64,000 bases of DNA. Source: Neoconidiobolus thromboides FSU 785 (taxonomy: Eukaryota > Entomophthoromycota > Entomophthoromycetes > Entomophthorales > Neoconidiobolaceae). Below the pieces are notes generated by a model, which was given only the letters and a program-made list of their open reading frames with translations, did not search any database and was not told the origin of the DNA. The number at the start of each line of letters is the position of its first letter. Position 1 is the stretch's first letter. This document shows positions 11,707 through 24,168 of the stretch, one piece after another. The position numbers and the translations under genes were made by a program. The DNA lies in contig MU626312.1 of the NCBI GenBank assembly GCA_025603075.1, forward strand, positions 1-64,000, in the 5' to 3' direction.

Positions 11707-11804
11707 ATATGGACATGTACTTTTTTGTTTAAGAATTTTACTAACAACCTTTCTGCTTAATTGCTCTTAAAAAATGAAAAAAGTTAAATCAAAAGACCCC
11801 ATAT
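11707..11804 (+). mobile_element. Diverged 98-bp copy of the fold-back MITE-like element
   Basis: Starts ATATGGACATGT and ends GACCCCATAT. Internally it shares T-T-T-A-A-G-A-A-T-T-T-T-A-C-T-A-A-C-A with the 55349 copy and a degraded GAAAAAAGT segment near the right end. It is 9 bp shorter than the other three copies and its termini are no longer exact inverted repeats, so it looks like the oldest copy in the window. Confidence 0.65.
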
Positions 11805-12973
11805 GAATTTCTTTATTTTTTAATTTTTTTAGTGTAGTTATAAAATGCAGCTTATCATTTTTTAAATCTGATAAAAGATAGACTTTATTTACTTTTTAAA
11901 GTATTATAATGAACAAAGATTACTTTAACATTTATAAAGTACTCGCAGTTTATTTCTTTATAAGTTAATGGGAAGTTTTAAAATTAACAAACAGTTAAAT
12001 ATTTATAAAAAGAAGTTTTTATTATAATAAATTAAAACAACGTTAAAAATTAAAAATAACAAAATATATTTAAAAATAAACTTAAAGCCTCAAAAAATTA
12101 AAAAAACTCCGCTTTAACAATATTGCTAAGTAAAATTTTTGTTGTAAAAATATGTATATTAATATATTTATCAACCTATACAATATAATAATACAAGGAA
12201 TCCACTTTAAAAAATACCTTGAAATAAGCTAGTCAAATGTAATATTATAATCACATATACCTTTATATACTTTATTTTAAATAAATTGGCTTTAAAATTA
12301 ATGAATGTTAAATTGAATTTTATTACTTACAACTCGTGATATTCATACTTTATACTTACCTTAAATTAACTAAAAGGGAAATGGAAAATAGTATAAAAAT
12401 ATGTCCATATATAATTTTAGTTAATAAAAAAAGCTAAAAATTAGTTCATTTAAATTAAGTTACTATTACTATCATAAAATAAATAAATAGTTTTCAAGAG
12501 AAAGAGTTTAATATTTCATAAAATAGTTATTTTAATTCATAACATGAGTTTAAATTGGATAAAAGAACTTCAACTTTATTAAGTCATTATTATAATATTA
12601 GAGAGTACTTTTCACTATAAAAATGATAAAAATTTACTTTACTTAAATACAGTAATTTTAAACTAAAAACGCTATTTGGATCTTATTGGTTAGTAGATTT
12701 ACTCCATTTACTTTATAAAGAATTTATCTATAAATTATTACCTCATTATATTTAATAGTTCCAGTTTTATTCGTTAAGTAATGATCAAATATTTTAATCT
12801 TGTTTCAACTGCTTTAGGTTAGTTGATCTAAATGATTCAATTCAAGTTCGATCTTGATTGGTGGAGTTAACTAAAAGTATTTACTGTTAAGAAAAATAGT
12901 GGAAATTGTTATTATTACTTTTAAAGTTTATTAGTTGTTATTTGAGTTTTAATTATAAAAAAGGTAAAACAAT

Positions 12974-12996
12974 ATATAATAATAATAATAATAATA
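12974..12996. repeat. (ATA)n microsatellite
   Basis: A short run of ATA/TAA triplets in AT-rich intergenic DNA. Likely a replication-slippage tract with no coding context. Confidence 0.7.
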
Positions 12997-13204
12997 GTTT
13001 ATAATACATAAAAATAAATACACGTACATTTGGTCAACTTATATAAGTTACAACAGAGATAGTCAATAACTTATTCAATTGATAATACTATTTAACTAGT
13101 GATTTAGCTTTATAATAAGTTCATTTGATGTGAATGGAAGCAATGGAAAATAGAAAACTAATATTTATGACTTAGGAATAGCTTCCTTAAAGCATTTTAT
13201 TGTG

Positions 13205-15471
13205 ATGGTGATACTAAATAATATGGAATAATAAACAAATATATTAACTGAATTTTTAAGGCAGCAAATAAATCTCCGGATGAAAACTATACAATATTAG
13301 AGAAACTAGGTTCAGGTTCTTTTGGTACTGTTTATAAAGCGTAAGTGTAATATTATGCTATTTAAATAAATACTAGATAGATCTTTTTAGTGTAGATAAA
13401 ACAACAAATCAAATTGTAGCAGTAAAGCAAATAGACTTAGAAACAGCAGAAGATGATATAAGTGATATTCAACAAGAGATTACTTTATTGGCTCAGTGTG
13501 AGTCTTCTTATATTACTCAGTATTTTGGTTCTTTTGTTAAAGGGTTTAAGCTTTGGATAGGTACTACATATTAGATTAGAAACCAAATAAATATTAAAAC
13601 TTTAAAGTGATGGAATACATGGCTGGTGGCTCATGTTTAGATTTAGTAAATAAATTACAAAGCTCTATTGAATCAAACTAACCCTTTATATCATTAGCTT
13701 AAAGCTGGCCCTTATGATGAACCTCATATTGCTATTATACTTAAGGAACTATTAACTGGGCTCGATTATTTACATTCTGAAGGAAAACTTCATAGAGATA
13801 TTAAAGGTATGGACCTTACTTTTAACGAATTTGGTATTAATATTTACAACTTAATTAGCCGCAAATGTATTGTTATCTGGAAAAGGAGAAGTGAAGCTTG
13901 GTAATATATTATTCGTTTTTAATTTGATTATCCTAATAATAAATAGCTGATTTTGGTGTTGCTGCACAGCTTTCAAACCAAAGAAGTAAAAGAAATACAT
14001 TCGTTGGTACTCCAGTAATATTATATATATGTGTTATTACTCTTTAGTTAAAAGTTATTAGTTTTGGATGGCACCAGAAGTTATTGAACAAACAGGCTAC
14101 GATGCAAAAGTAATTACAATTTTGAGCAATCAATTTAATTATTAATTTATTGGATAGGCAGATATATGGTCTTTAGGTATTACTGCTATAGAAATGGCAG
14201 AAGGCCAACCACCTTATGCTGATCTTCACCCAATGAGAGCATTATTCTTTATTCCTAAAAATGATCCACCAAGACTTCAAGGAAATCAATTTTCCATAGA
14301 ATTTAAGCACTTTGTTGGACTTTGTTTAACTAGGGATCCCAAAGAAGTATTTATTCTTTATTTTAATTCTGCTATTATTAATTTTAATATAGCGTCCTTC
14401 TTCAAAAGAATTACTTAGACATCCATTTATGCTAAATGTGCAAAATAAACCAAGTAAGTTGGTTGAACTTATTGATCGATATGAAGCATGGAAAATGACT
14501 TTTGATGATGAGCCTTCCATTGACTCTCCTTCAACAATGTCTAATTTTACAGAGATGACTGGACTTACTTGGGATTTTAGTACCATGCGTATGAGTGGGC
14601 CAAATACCATAAGATCTGTTGCAACACAAAGAGTAAGTTAATTTGAGCTTTTAAGATCTTTATTTACAATCATGCATAGTCACGTATGATGTCTTCTACT
14701 ACACGAACTCAAAGACAAAGTTCCGGAAATACACTTGATATTGGCGGTATCGTTAATGAAGAAAGTGTAAATCAATTAACTGGGCATGAGATAGGAATGA
14801 CTATTGAAACTACTTTAACTAAAGTAAACTTATATTTTACATTATTTAGTATTTTAATAGTCCTTTAATTTAGCTTTTAGACTCAAAAAAATATAATCCA
14901 GAGATAACTGCAGCTATATCACAAATTAGAGATGGTTTTGCTGTTTTAAGTACAACTCAACCTACAGCTATCCATGATTTCTTTAAAACACTTTTAGAGT
15001 CTGTTCATGAGTATTTTTATATTTTTTTATATTTTATTTATATTCAACTTTTTTTTTAGCAATGAAACTTTGTTCCATTACTTTTCTACACAATTACCAC
15101 CAGCGCCACCTACATTAATTACTACTTCAGATACGATGTCAAGAACTAGGAGTGGTGGTACTGCAAGGATGCATCCTTCAGTATATGGTACTCCATCTGG
15201 AACAATAAAATCAGAAGCATCTACTCAATTATCCCATTTAGGAAATAATGCAGATGAAATTAATAGTGATTTGTTAACACCAGAGATGCTAAATAATGGA
15301 GCCCCTGTAAGTTTGAATATGGGTAGAAGAGCATCAGCACCAAGTACTCCAGTGGGTACAATTACTACTTCTACTTCAGATGCTCAAGCATCAGCTGAGC
15401 CCTTCAGTTATCAACTTAATCCAGTGATTGAGTATTTGTATAACCGATGGAAATTAAAGTGGGCGTCTTAA
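13205..15471 (+). CDS. GCK-III/Ste20-family protein kinase
   Basis: A multi-exon gene. Kinase motifs run in order: G-S-G-S-F-G-T-V (P-loop), V-A-V-K-Q (catalytic Lys), H-R-D-I-K-A-A-N, A-D-F-G-V-A, G-T-P-F-W-M-A-P-E and D-I-W-S-L-G. All catalytic residues are present. After the kinase domain, H-P-F-M followed by [12 protein letters not shown] matches the post-kinase block of the MST3/MST4/STK25 (GCK-III) and fungal Sid1/Kic1 branch. The C-terminal part is Ser/Thr/Pro-rich and ends with [13 protein letters not shown]. Such kinases act in STRIPAK, septation and polarity pathways. The first exon is the weakest part: the best solution is an ATG at 13205-13207 followed at once by a 53-bp intron (donor GTGATA), giving M|A-A-N-K-S-P. 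A different upstream exon is possible. Confidence 0.9.
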
Positions 15472-15695
15472 ATCATCTAAATGATTTTATGTAATTTGTT
15501 TGATAATTGATTACTCTTAATTTTTTTTATTTAATATACCTAAGAAAACAAAAATCATTTTATTTTATTTTATTTTCGATTATTTATTGTTATATACATA
15601 ATCTAAGTATAAAATAATAAATTTTAATTTTAATAGTTAACTTTTATTTATTAGTCTATATAAACTCTATTTTTATTAATAACTCTTATTCTAAC

Positions 15696-17083
15696 TTATA
15701 CCTTTATCTTTAATAACTCTGGTGTTAATTTATTAACCAATTGACAATATTGTTCTACTTGAAGATCCTCTGGTCTTAAAGTTAAATCTAACCCCATTTC
15801 TTCCATTATTTTAAATAATTCCTCATTATAATCTCTAAAAAAATAAAATATTAATATAATATGGTTGATATATTAACTACTAAATATTACAATGAAATTC
15901 TTCTCAATGTTTTCCTTCTTTTAACGAAAAATATCCTTAATACTTGTTCAAGATATTCATATGGTACTAAATAAAATAGTTAATTAATTAATATTAATTC
16001 CTTATTGCTTATTATTTATTTAATTACCTTCAAGCTGACTCTCTTTTAATCCTGTAATTTTAACGACACTTGCATCAACCTAAAATACAAACTAAAATTT
16101 TTAATACTTTAATTTCAAAATAAAAACTTACTTTAGGTCTAGGTACAAAAGCAGTAGAAGGAACATTGTAAACAATTTTTGAATTACCAACTGCTTGAGT
16201 CATAATTGATAATCGACTTCTTTGTTTACAAGAAGGACCTGCTATTATTCTCTATAAACAAGAAATAATATAGTATACCCTACAATTAAAATAATATAGT
16301 AAAAATAAATTTACCTCAGCAACTTCCTTTTGGAACATTAAAGTTAAACTACTTTCAACATTTTGAAAAAAACCATCTTTTTGATACATCATACGTAACC
16401 ATTGTAATAATAAAGGTGTGGCTATACCAAATGGTAAATTACCAACAATATGTACAGTTTCAACTTTTATTATTATTAATAAAATTAATTTTATTAAATA
16501 ATGATGATTACTTTGATTCACCGGAATTCTTGACATATTTAAAATTTCTGTTGGATTTACTTTTAACATATCACCATTTACATACTATTAAATAAATATT
16601 AGTTAATTATCTTTTAAAATAATACATTCTTACTTTCATTTGTTTACCAGTAGCTTCACTAAGTTGCTTTTAATAACTTTGTCATTATTATTGTTTAAAT
16701 ATATATAATGTAAATTACTTCTAAAGTTGGTAAAAATCGCTTATCTTTTTCTATAGCTATTAAATTATTACAACCAGCATCCAAAATAGAACGAGTTAAT
16801 AAACCAGGCCCTAAATAAGTTTAAATTTAAGTATATTTATATTATATTACTTACCTGGTCCGACTTCAATAACTAAGGCATTTTTAAAGTTTAAGTTTGC
16901 TTTTTTCAATAGTTTATCTTTATTAATGATTAAGATTTAATTTATTATATATTATTCTTAATTTGTTTTACCAGTAACGTTTTTATCTAATATGAAATTT
17001 TGAGATAGTTGATTTAAAGCTGTAAGGTTGTAAAGCTTGATCACATCCTTTACACTTGGTAGTCTTGGTATTATTGTTGCCAT
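15696..17083 (-). CDS. Mitochondrial rRNA dimethyladenosine transferase, TFB1M type
   Basis: A multi-exon gene with ATG at 17083-17081 and TAA at 15698-15696. The N-terminus, L-P-S-V-K-D-V-I-K-L-Y followed by Q-L-S-Q-N-F-I-L-D, matches TFB1M/KsgA enzymes. Further motifs: V-I-E-V-G-P-G-L-L-T-R (SAM motif I), I-A-I-E-K-D (motif II), V-G-N-L-P-F (catalytic N-L-P-F) and V-K-R-R-K-T-L near the C-terminus. The enzyme dimethylates two adenines in the small-subunit rRNA loop. The V-K-D-V-I-K-L-Y opening favours the mitochondrial TFB1M group over cytosolic Dim1, which begins with a Lys/Gly-rich stretch. Six or more introns of about 45-70 bp are visible. It is convergent with the upstream kinase gene. 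Confidence 0.92.
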
Positions 17084-17340
17084 ACTTAAATTTAATATTT
17101 AAAAAAATAAAGAATAAAAAGTTTAACTATTTTAAAAAAAAATAGTTGTAGCATAAACTTAAAATATTTGATTTGCTCATAAATTAAATAATAGTATATT
17201 AAATGAAATGAAATTAAATATATATGTAATTGAACTTGACTGTTTATTAAATTTACAATAACTAATAAAACATTTCGCTTAACTGATAAAATATTATAAC
17301 CTTTGCACAACTTTAATTAACAATTAACAATTAGCGAGAA

Positions 17341-17792
17341 TTAAGAAGTTCTTAATGTTATCTCTATCTTCGGAGTAAACTTTAAGCCTCTAGATAAATA
17401 AATTAAAATCAGTTTAGAATAATCATAATACAAGGCAAATTTACTCTTGATCTTTAGTTTCTTCCTTTTGAATTTTTTCAATTCTATTCGTCTGTATCAA
17501 TGGTATAGAAAACTTGGCTTTAACCATTTCGGCTATATTAATAGTTTTCGGTATTGCACTTCCTTCTCCAACTAATAACAAACATGGTTGTTCTTTATCC
17601 TATTGTAAAATCAACAATAAATTTATAACTTAAAATAAATCTAAAATGTTTTTATAATTAATTTATAATATTAACTACCTCTAATATTTTCATGCCATAA
17701 TCTATGAGTTTATCTGTTTGACTATGTGGTTTAATTAATAACATATTTTTTGCTCTATCTTGTAGCATTTTTTTATGTTGATTTTCATTCAT
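17341..17792 (-). CDS. Alba-domain protein, possible RNase P/MRP subunit
   Basis: Three exons join to about 105 residues: M-N-E-N-Q-H-K-K..., then D-K-E-Q-P-C-L-L-L-V-G-E-G-S-A-I-P-K-T-I, and finally G-L-K-F-T-P-K-I-E-I-T-L-R-T-S. The pattern of an N-terminal strand, a helix (T-D-K-L-I-D-Y-G-M-K-I-L-E), a G-x-G-x-A-I-x-K-T-I-x-I-A-E turn-helix and a closing P-K-I-E-I-T-L-R strand is the Alba fold. Eukaryotic small Alba proteins of this size are mostly Rpp25/Pop6-like or Rpp20/Pop7-like subunits of RNase P and MRP. The I-x-K-T-I motif favours Rpp25-like. The start is the first in-frame ATG. An upstream exon cannot be excluded because a splice-acceptor-like TTATTAG sits directly before it. Confidence 0.7.
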
Positions 17793-18946
17793 ATCTAATA
17801 AACAAAAGTAAATCCTAAATTTGTTTTTTGTTTTTTTTTAACATTATTTTTTTAATATGGAAGCATTTTTTTACTTCAATATTAACTAAGAAAAGATTTG
17901 CATTTTTACATGAAAATAAAAAATAAAAAACAAAAAAATGAAGATATAACATATACAAGTAAATTTAATAAAGTTTAAAAACCTAATTAAATTTAAAAGG
18001 TTCCTAACTCGAGTTTTAGATTTAAATATTCAAATTTTCTATTGTCTCTTAAAAGTGAACAAAAAAAACAGCTATTTTCTTAGCACAAGTGCTTTCAGTC
18101 TTTTTTTCCAATTTTAATTGATTGTGTTTAAGCTTAAATTAATTCAAAATAGCAATTTAAAAGTTTGAGTTTATTTTAAAATAAAATCAAGAATAACTTT
18201 TTATTATTAATAATTTTGATATAATTATAATACTTTCTATTATTATATTATATGATACTAAGTGCTATTTAATTGATAAATTTATATTAAGAATAGTTGA
18301 TTGTCTATTAAATAAATTCAATATAAATAAAAATCAATAGATAAAGAGATCATAAACAAGTTTAATCAAATTTTATTTCCAGTTGATAGTGGTAATATTT
18401 AATTTATTCTATCTAATATTTATTTATTTTAATAACAAAACAAATCATTTGATAATAACTAGAATGAATAAGCCTTTAAAATCTAAATGGCCGCCTTCTA
18501 TTTATTAATATCAAATAATATTATCAATGTGTATTCCTTATATTAGCTATTACAGCTATACTTTCTACTTACCCTCAAAACACATTCTATTTTTTATTAA
18601 AACCTAATTGAAAGTAAACTCATGGGTTAAACGATATCATTTGATTGGATGTAGTTGAAACTTTGATTCCACCTGATCAATGTTAATTCGAAATTTAAGA
18701 AAAATATGGTTAACTTCATTGCCAAACAGAAAGTATAATAACAAATAGTTATATTATGATTGGATCAAATCGATCTCTTTCACACACTTAAGCTTAATAG
18801 TTTTTCCTTTTAAAGCAAGTTGTTGTGACAAGCTTTTTTATGATTTTAAAAAGGATGACTTCACAATAGCATTATAATCCAAACATATATAAAGAAACTA
18901 AAATTCAATTCTTTAAAAGTTTTATCAAGTGCAATTAAACATTAGT
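17793..18946. other. Divergent intergenic, 1.15 kb
   Basis: Separates the Alba-domain gene (-) from the ATP-grasp-like gene (+). AT-rich, with no RNA gene or repeat family found. Confidence 0.6.
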
Positions 18947-20741
18947 ATGAGCACCCCCATTCCATATAATTTAAATGATCAACATGACGGTGAAATCAAA
19001 CAATTAGAAAATAAATTTGGTACTTCTTTAACTATATCTTCCCCATTTGGTCAACGAACTGATAACTATGATTCTGATAATTCAAGTCCATCTTCTCAAT
19101 TAACTTCTCCTGCTTTTACAGCTAATGATCCACCAAGTTCCTTATTAGCCAATGCTAACCTTTCTATATTACCTACTGTTAGTGAAGAAAAGATAGCTGA
19201 AAATATACCTATTATTAAACCAAAGAGAGGGGGTAAAGCTACCCAAGTTAAGCCTGGAGAGTTTGAGCCAGAAGGTCATTTTTATCCAAGAGTTTTAAAT
19301 GCTACTATACATCCTTTAGTATCCTCCTTTTTTAATTTAGGCAATGAAAGGATTTTAGCAAGATATGCTCACCTTAATCCTTCTGTGGATACAGAAGTAC
19401 TTAAAAAATGTTTAGAATATACACCAAAACATTTTTGTTGGGCAGGTAATTATTATAGTTATATTGTTTTTGCTTTATTTATAATTTATAATTTTTATAG
19501 GTTCTGATCTTTTTCATGTCACTACTAATTTAGGACAACGTCAAATGATTATTGTGGAAACCAACTCTTGTCCATCAGGCCAAAAATCCATGCCATTGCT
19601 TTCAGAAACAGATGAATTTGGTGGTTATAGAACTGTATTGGAATCAGCTTTCAAGCACATCTCAGCTAAAGCTGATCGTAATTTGGGTGATTTAGCTGTT
19701 ATTTATGATAAGAACCATATGGAAGCTAGTGGTTATTGTGCAGTATTAGCTGAAATTAGTAAAGAAAAGGTATGGCTTGTAGAATATTATAATAATGATC
19801 CAACACCGCCCGTAAAATGGGAAGATGGGATTATGTCTATACGTGATACAGAGGGTCAATGGCATAGTATTCGTGCTTGCTTTCGGTATGTTACTCAGAA
19901 ACCTTGGGCTCGTATACCATTACATACTAAAACTATTGTAATGAATGAAATTATTTCTTGTTTGGCTGGTGGTCGTAATAAAATGATGGCTGCCAGAGCA
20001 TATGAATTTTTTAATGCCGAGTTAATGGATAGTGGACTTTCTATTCGTACACCAGAAACTATTCGTAATGTAAGTAAAAGTGAAATACCACTTTGGGTGG
20101 ATTCTATGGGAGGACATGCTGTTATTAAAGTACCTTATTCTAATGCAGGACAAGGGGTTTATTGTATTACTAATGCTAAAGAATTAGAAGAATTTATGGG
20201 TGAAGATCATTATTACGATAAATTTATTGTACAGTCTTTAGTAGGTAATGCTTCTTGGTCTTCTACTACTAGGTCTGGTAAATTTTATCATGTTGGTACT
20301 ATTCCTAATAAAAAAGTCAATACTTTTGTTAGCGATCTTAGAGTCATGGTAACTGGGGATGAACATGGGTTTCGTCCAGTGTCTATCTATGGACGTAGAT
20401 CTAGAAAACCATTAATTAAACATTTAGAAGATGATTTAAATATCACTTCTTGGGAAATGTTAGGAACTAATTTATCTGTCAAATTAGATGATGATACTTG
20501 GGCAACAGAAGCTCAACGTTTATTATTAATGGATCGTAAAGATTTTAATCAATTAGGTATCGGGGTAGATGATGTCATCGATGCATATGTACAAACAGTA
20601 TTATCTGTTATTGCGATTGATAAATTATGTCAAAGATTAATGCCAAAAGAAGGGGAATTCGATAATGAATTATTTAAAGCACTTAATCCAGATGAAGCTC
20701 TTTTAGCTGAAATGGATTATGCTAAAGGAGGAATAATTTAA
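18947..20741 (+). CDS. Large ATP-grasp-like protein of unknown substrate
   Basis: Two exons (18947-19445, 19501-20741) give 579 residues; the 55-bp intron splits the Gly codon of W-A-G-S-D-L-F. The ATG at 18947 is preferred over an in-frame GTG at 18929. Residues 1-100 are Ser/Pro/Asn-rich and probably disordered. The C-terminal half has ATP-grasp hallmarks: A-V-I-K-V-P-Y-S-N-A-G-Q-G-V (Lys plus glycine loop), D-K-F-I-V-Q-S-L-V (adenine-side hinge), F-V-S-D-L-R-V-M-V (the D-x-R motif of RimK-like ligases) and G-R-R-S-R. Upstream, I-I-V-E-T-N-S-C-P-S-G-Q-K-S is strikingly conserved-looking. It has no signal peptide or membrane segment, so a cytosolic carboxylate-amine ligase is plausible. I do not recognise a named family; substrate unknown. 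Confidence 0.75.
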
Positions 20742-20823
20742 GTTTCATTTTATTAAATTTTTAATTTAAACGTTTCACATTTATTTGTGTAATAAAATAT
20801 TTAAAAAATAAAGTATAATATAC

Positions 20824-20857
20824 ATTATATTATATTATATTATATTATATTATATTG
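20824..20857. repeat. (TATAT)n-like microsatellite
   Basis: About six tandem copies of a TATTA/ATATT pentamer between the convergent 3' ends of the ATP-grasp-like gene and RPC82. No coding context. Confidence 0.8.
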
Positions 20858-21003
20858 TAAATTAATTTAATAGTAAATAAATAAAATAAAAACCAATAAA
20901 TAGTAATAATAATATGACTAAATTTATTTATTTTTTAAAAGTTGTCTATTACATTTATAATATAATATTAATATAATATAATACTATATCAATATTAAAT
21001 AAC

Positions 21004-23314
21004 TTAATAATATTGAAATGCAGTCAACCATTGTACTAAATTCATATGAGCAATATCAATTTGATCTAAGGTTTGATTCAATTTATTAAACTCTAAATGA
21101 TCGTTTTTAGAAAGTAAAGACAAATCATTTTTAACATCTTCTCTATTAATTTTATCAATTAATGTACTTCTACTTTCCATTTCAATTAATCTACGATCCA
21201 TTAAATTACCGATACTTTGTTGTAAATGAGATAATATAGATTCAAATGCTTTTTCAATTTTAAATTCCCATAAATAAATTGTTCTAGATGGTTCCCTGTT
21301 GACTGTTTTTGGTACTTCTTGTAAACTAATAAATCCATGGACTGCCATTTCATTTAATAATTTTCTACATGTACTTCCTGGTATAATAGCTACTTTAGAA
21401 ATCTAATACACAATATAATATAATATAATATTAGTTATTACTACTAATTATGTTAATTTTAATTTAATTTACCTGTTTTTCATCCATTCTCCCTTTAAGC
21501 ATTAAAATACGAATTAATCTCCAAGCAACAACATCAAATTTACGTTTAATTAAAACTTCCATAAAATTTAATTTGATAGCGTAACCTATCTTGACAAAAT
21601 CGATACAATATCTTCCCATAATTCCTCTCTCTTTAGCTTCTACTAATAATGGAATTTCATCTCTATTGAGTAATCTAATAAACTCAGAAATTAATAAGAT
21701 ATTTCTTGCTCTAATATTATCATTATTCATTATATTATTGTTATTTCCATTCATCTGATTATTATTATTTCCATTCATTTGATTATAATTACTATAATTT
21801 CCATTCATTTGATTATTGGTATTATTATTTTCATTCGCTTGGTTATTATTAGGAATTGCCATATATGTAGATAACCGTGCTTCTGGGTTCAAGTGCTCCT
21901 GAATATCACTGCTATTGGCTGGTGCTATTATTATCATTGTATTAATAAATTTGAACTTGATAAAATACTATAAAATTAAACTCACGTGATAGTTTATCAT
22001 TGAATCCATAGATTCTATTCTCGATATGAGTTATAAAGCAACACATTACTTCCATAGCCCCTTTATTGATTCTCTGATTAGCGTATTCCATAATATGCTT
22101 TAATAAATTTGTCAAAAAACAATTCATTATTATTAAAGTTGTTTTTTTACCTTATTTCTTATAAATAATTGTGCTCTTTTAAAGCTGATCATATAATGAG
22201 TATTTTTCTATAAATTTATCATTTAATATTAAGTATAATTTAGTGCTACAAATATATTACATCAATTAATAAGTTTTCCTCTTCTTCTTCCTTTACTTTA
22301 ATTTTTCTCTAAACTATTATAAATAAATTATTATTATTATAACTATTATTACTTACTCTTGAATTTTTATCACCAACATTACCATTCAACTGACGTTTCT
22401 AAAAGAAATATGTTAAAAAAACCCTCTAGAATATCAAATTCAATATTACTGTCCCAATGGTACTTAAGCTCTCTTGTAGAGCTTCTAATTTAGCAGCTTT
22501 GCTAGCTGCAATTGCTCTTTTCTTTTTCTGATCACTTGGTAATACCCCTAAGCTTTGTACTACTTTGTGTTCTTCTTCTAAGCTATGATCCAATTTTGTT
22601 TGGGATGATAATGGTAATATTGTTTCAATAAATTTACTTTCTACCATCCTCATAAATGTTGCTCGCATATTTTCTAGACTGATTCTATCTGAATTTACTA
22701 AATATTAATGAGTAAATATTCTTTGTAATTTAAATAGAAATACCATTTTGTTCATTATTACTGCTATTATTATTGCTGTTATTGTTTTGATCTTTTTTTC
22801 CATTAATCTCTTCTTCTAAATATCCTTCCAAATCTCTAAACCTGAGCTTTCCATTTAAACAAAAAGTTTTAGCAATAAGATATCCCTAAGATTTTTCTAT
22901 AAGTTTCACTCATATTAATAAAAGAACAGACTCACCTCCCTACTATACCTCTCTTCTGCAATCTCCAATACATTTAATAAACCCAACCTATCCAAGACAC
23001 AGTCCGTTTCCAAAGTATAGTACGTAACAAATTTCGTTCCTTCAGGCAAATCATAATAAGTCACCAAACCATGTTGCATTAGTATAAACAAACTTTCTCT
23101 AACTTGTTTATTTGTAAGTTTACTGAATTTTATAAGTAAATTTAAAGACAAACGTCCTCGATTCACTAAAGTCATGGCTACTCTCTATTTTTTTAATATG
23201 TAATTAGTATTACAAATTTGTGTTCTTATGGTTGAAGTTTACTTCGATTATAGAACCAAATTGTTGACTGATTATTTGTCGACATAATCGGGCTATGTTG
23301 GTTGATACAGCCAT
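21004..23314 (-). CDS. RPC82: RNA polymerase III subunit RPC82/RPC3
   Basis: A multi-exon gene with ATG at 23314-23312 and stop at 21006-21004. The N-terminus (I-A-R-L-C-R-Q-I-I-S-Q-Q-F-G-S-I-I-E-R-V-A) joins across the first intron to L-V-N-R-G-R-L-S-L, then K-F-S-K-L-T-N-K-Q-V-R-E-S-L-F-I-L-M-Q-H-G-L-V. This is the first winged-helix repeat of RPC3/POLR3C, the subunit of the initiation subcomplex that Pol III uses at tRNA and 5S genes. Later exons carry L-L-I-S-E-F-I-R-L-L and a C-terminal coiled coil typical of the family. Between them is an Asn-rich insertion with repeated Q-M-N-G-N units (21720-21840), a slippage-prone tract not needed for the fold. Several introns; the interior exon limits are approximate. 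Confidence 0.85.
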
Positions 23315-23693
23315 TTGAAGTGAATTAAAAGAGTAAAAAGTTAAACCCAAAGTTATTTTTTTTGAATTTTTATGTGGATTATTTTTTATTGGTAGATTTT
23401 TCTAAACTGCGAAGTTGATTTTTCTTAAGCTGAGGATGAATTCTTATTGTTTAATGAAGTATTAGGGTTTTATATTTTAACTATTTGATATAAAAAATTG
23501 AGCTAATAAATGTATATCTCTCTAATAAGTTGTATTAAAATAAAAATGACGTTATAAAACTATAGAAAGTGCTTCTTTAATTGATAATCTGTATTTAAAT
23601 TCTTAAATCTTAATATAGTAACTTATATATTCCTTTTGAAGATAATATATATTAAATATTTAAATTTATATAAATAATGTTTATGTATAACAA

Positions 23694-23742
23694 ATCATTT
23701 TTTAGTACTACCATTATATAGTAGTTTGTTATGAAAAATGAT
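23694..23742. repeat. Imperfect inverted repeat (fold-back)
   Basis: ATCATTTTT and AAAAATGAT are exact 9-bp inverted arms, with a second inner match (GTACTA/TAGTAG-like) around a central CCATTATA. It could form a hairpin in single-stranded DNA or RNA. It does not share the termini of the 107-bp element family. Confidence 0.5.
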
Positions 23743-23766
23743 CTATTATTCCATACAAATAGCTTG

Positions 23767-23812
23767 TATAGACTGTATTATAGATTGTATTATAGATTGT
23801 ATTATATTATTA
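23767..23812. repeat. Short tandem repeat of ATTGTATTATAG
   Basis: About three copies of a 12-bp unit with minor changes, followed by a TATTATTA tract. Lies in the NAC-alpha upstream region, 350 bp from its ATG. Confidence 0.65.
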
Positions 23813-24168
23813 TTTATTATAAGATGCTATTATATATAATCATATCTATTTTATATTTTGTAATTTAAAATCAGTCTTGATCCAATGAAATGAAATAAAT
23901 TTTACTAAATTTGTCAATCTGTTGGCTAAACCAAATTTCAACTTTATTTTGTCAGATGTAGAACATAACCCGTAACCAGAACAGCTTCCTTTTCTAAAAG
24001 TTTTTTAAAACTATAAGTAAAGTAAGTATATCTTCTTATTAAGCTAACGATAAATCAAATGAATACATCCATTAACGAATAAAACAGTCTAATATCATAT
24101 CATTTGAATTTTTATTTTTTTATCGTCCCTAATTTAACTCAATTTAACATCTTATAAAAAATAGTAAA

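Larger units (their letters stand above)
11426..13204. other. Intergenic, 1.8 kb, AT-rich
   Basis: Contains a diverged 98-bp copy of the fold-back element family (11707-11804) and an (ATA)n microsatellite at about 12974-12996. Otherwise no open frame, tRNA or conserved block was found. Confidence 0.6.
23315..24168. other. Divergent intergenic, 0.85 kb
   Basis: Upstream regions of RPC82 (-) and NAC-alpha (+). Holds an imperfect fold-back at 23694-23742 and a short tandem repeat at 23767-23812, both listed separately. No gene found. Confidence 0.6.

Noticed and set aside
23694-23742. Fold-back considered as another copy of the 107-bp element family.
   Set aside because: It lacks the ATATGGGGATGT-type ends and the internal TTTAAGA and GATGGAAAAAG segments.
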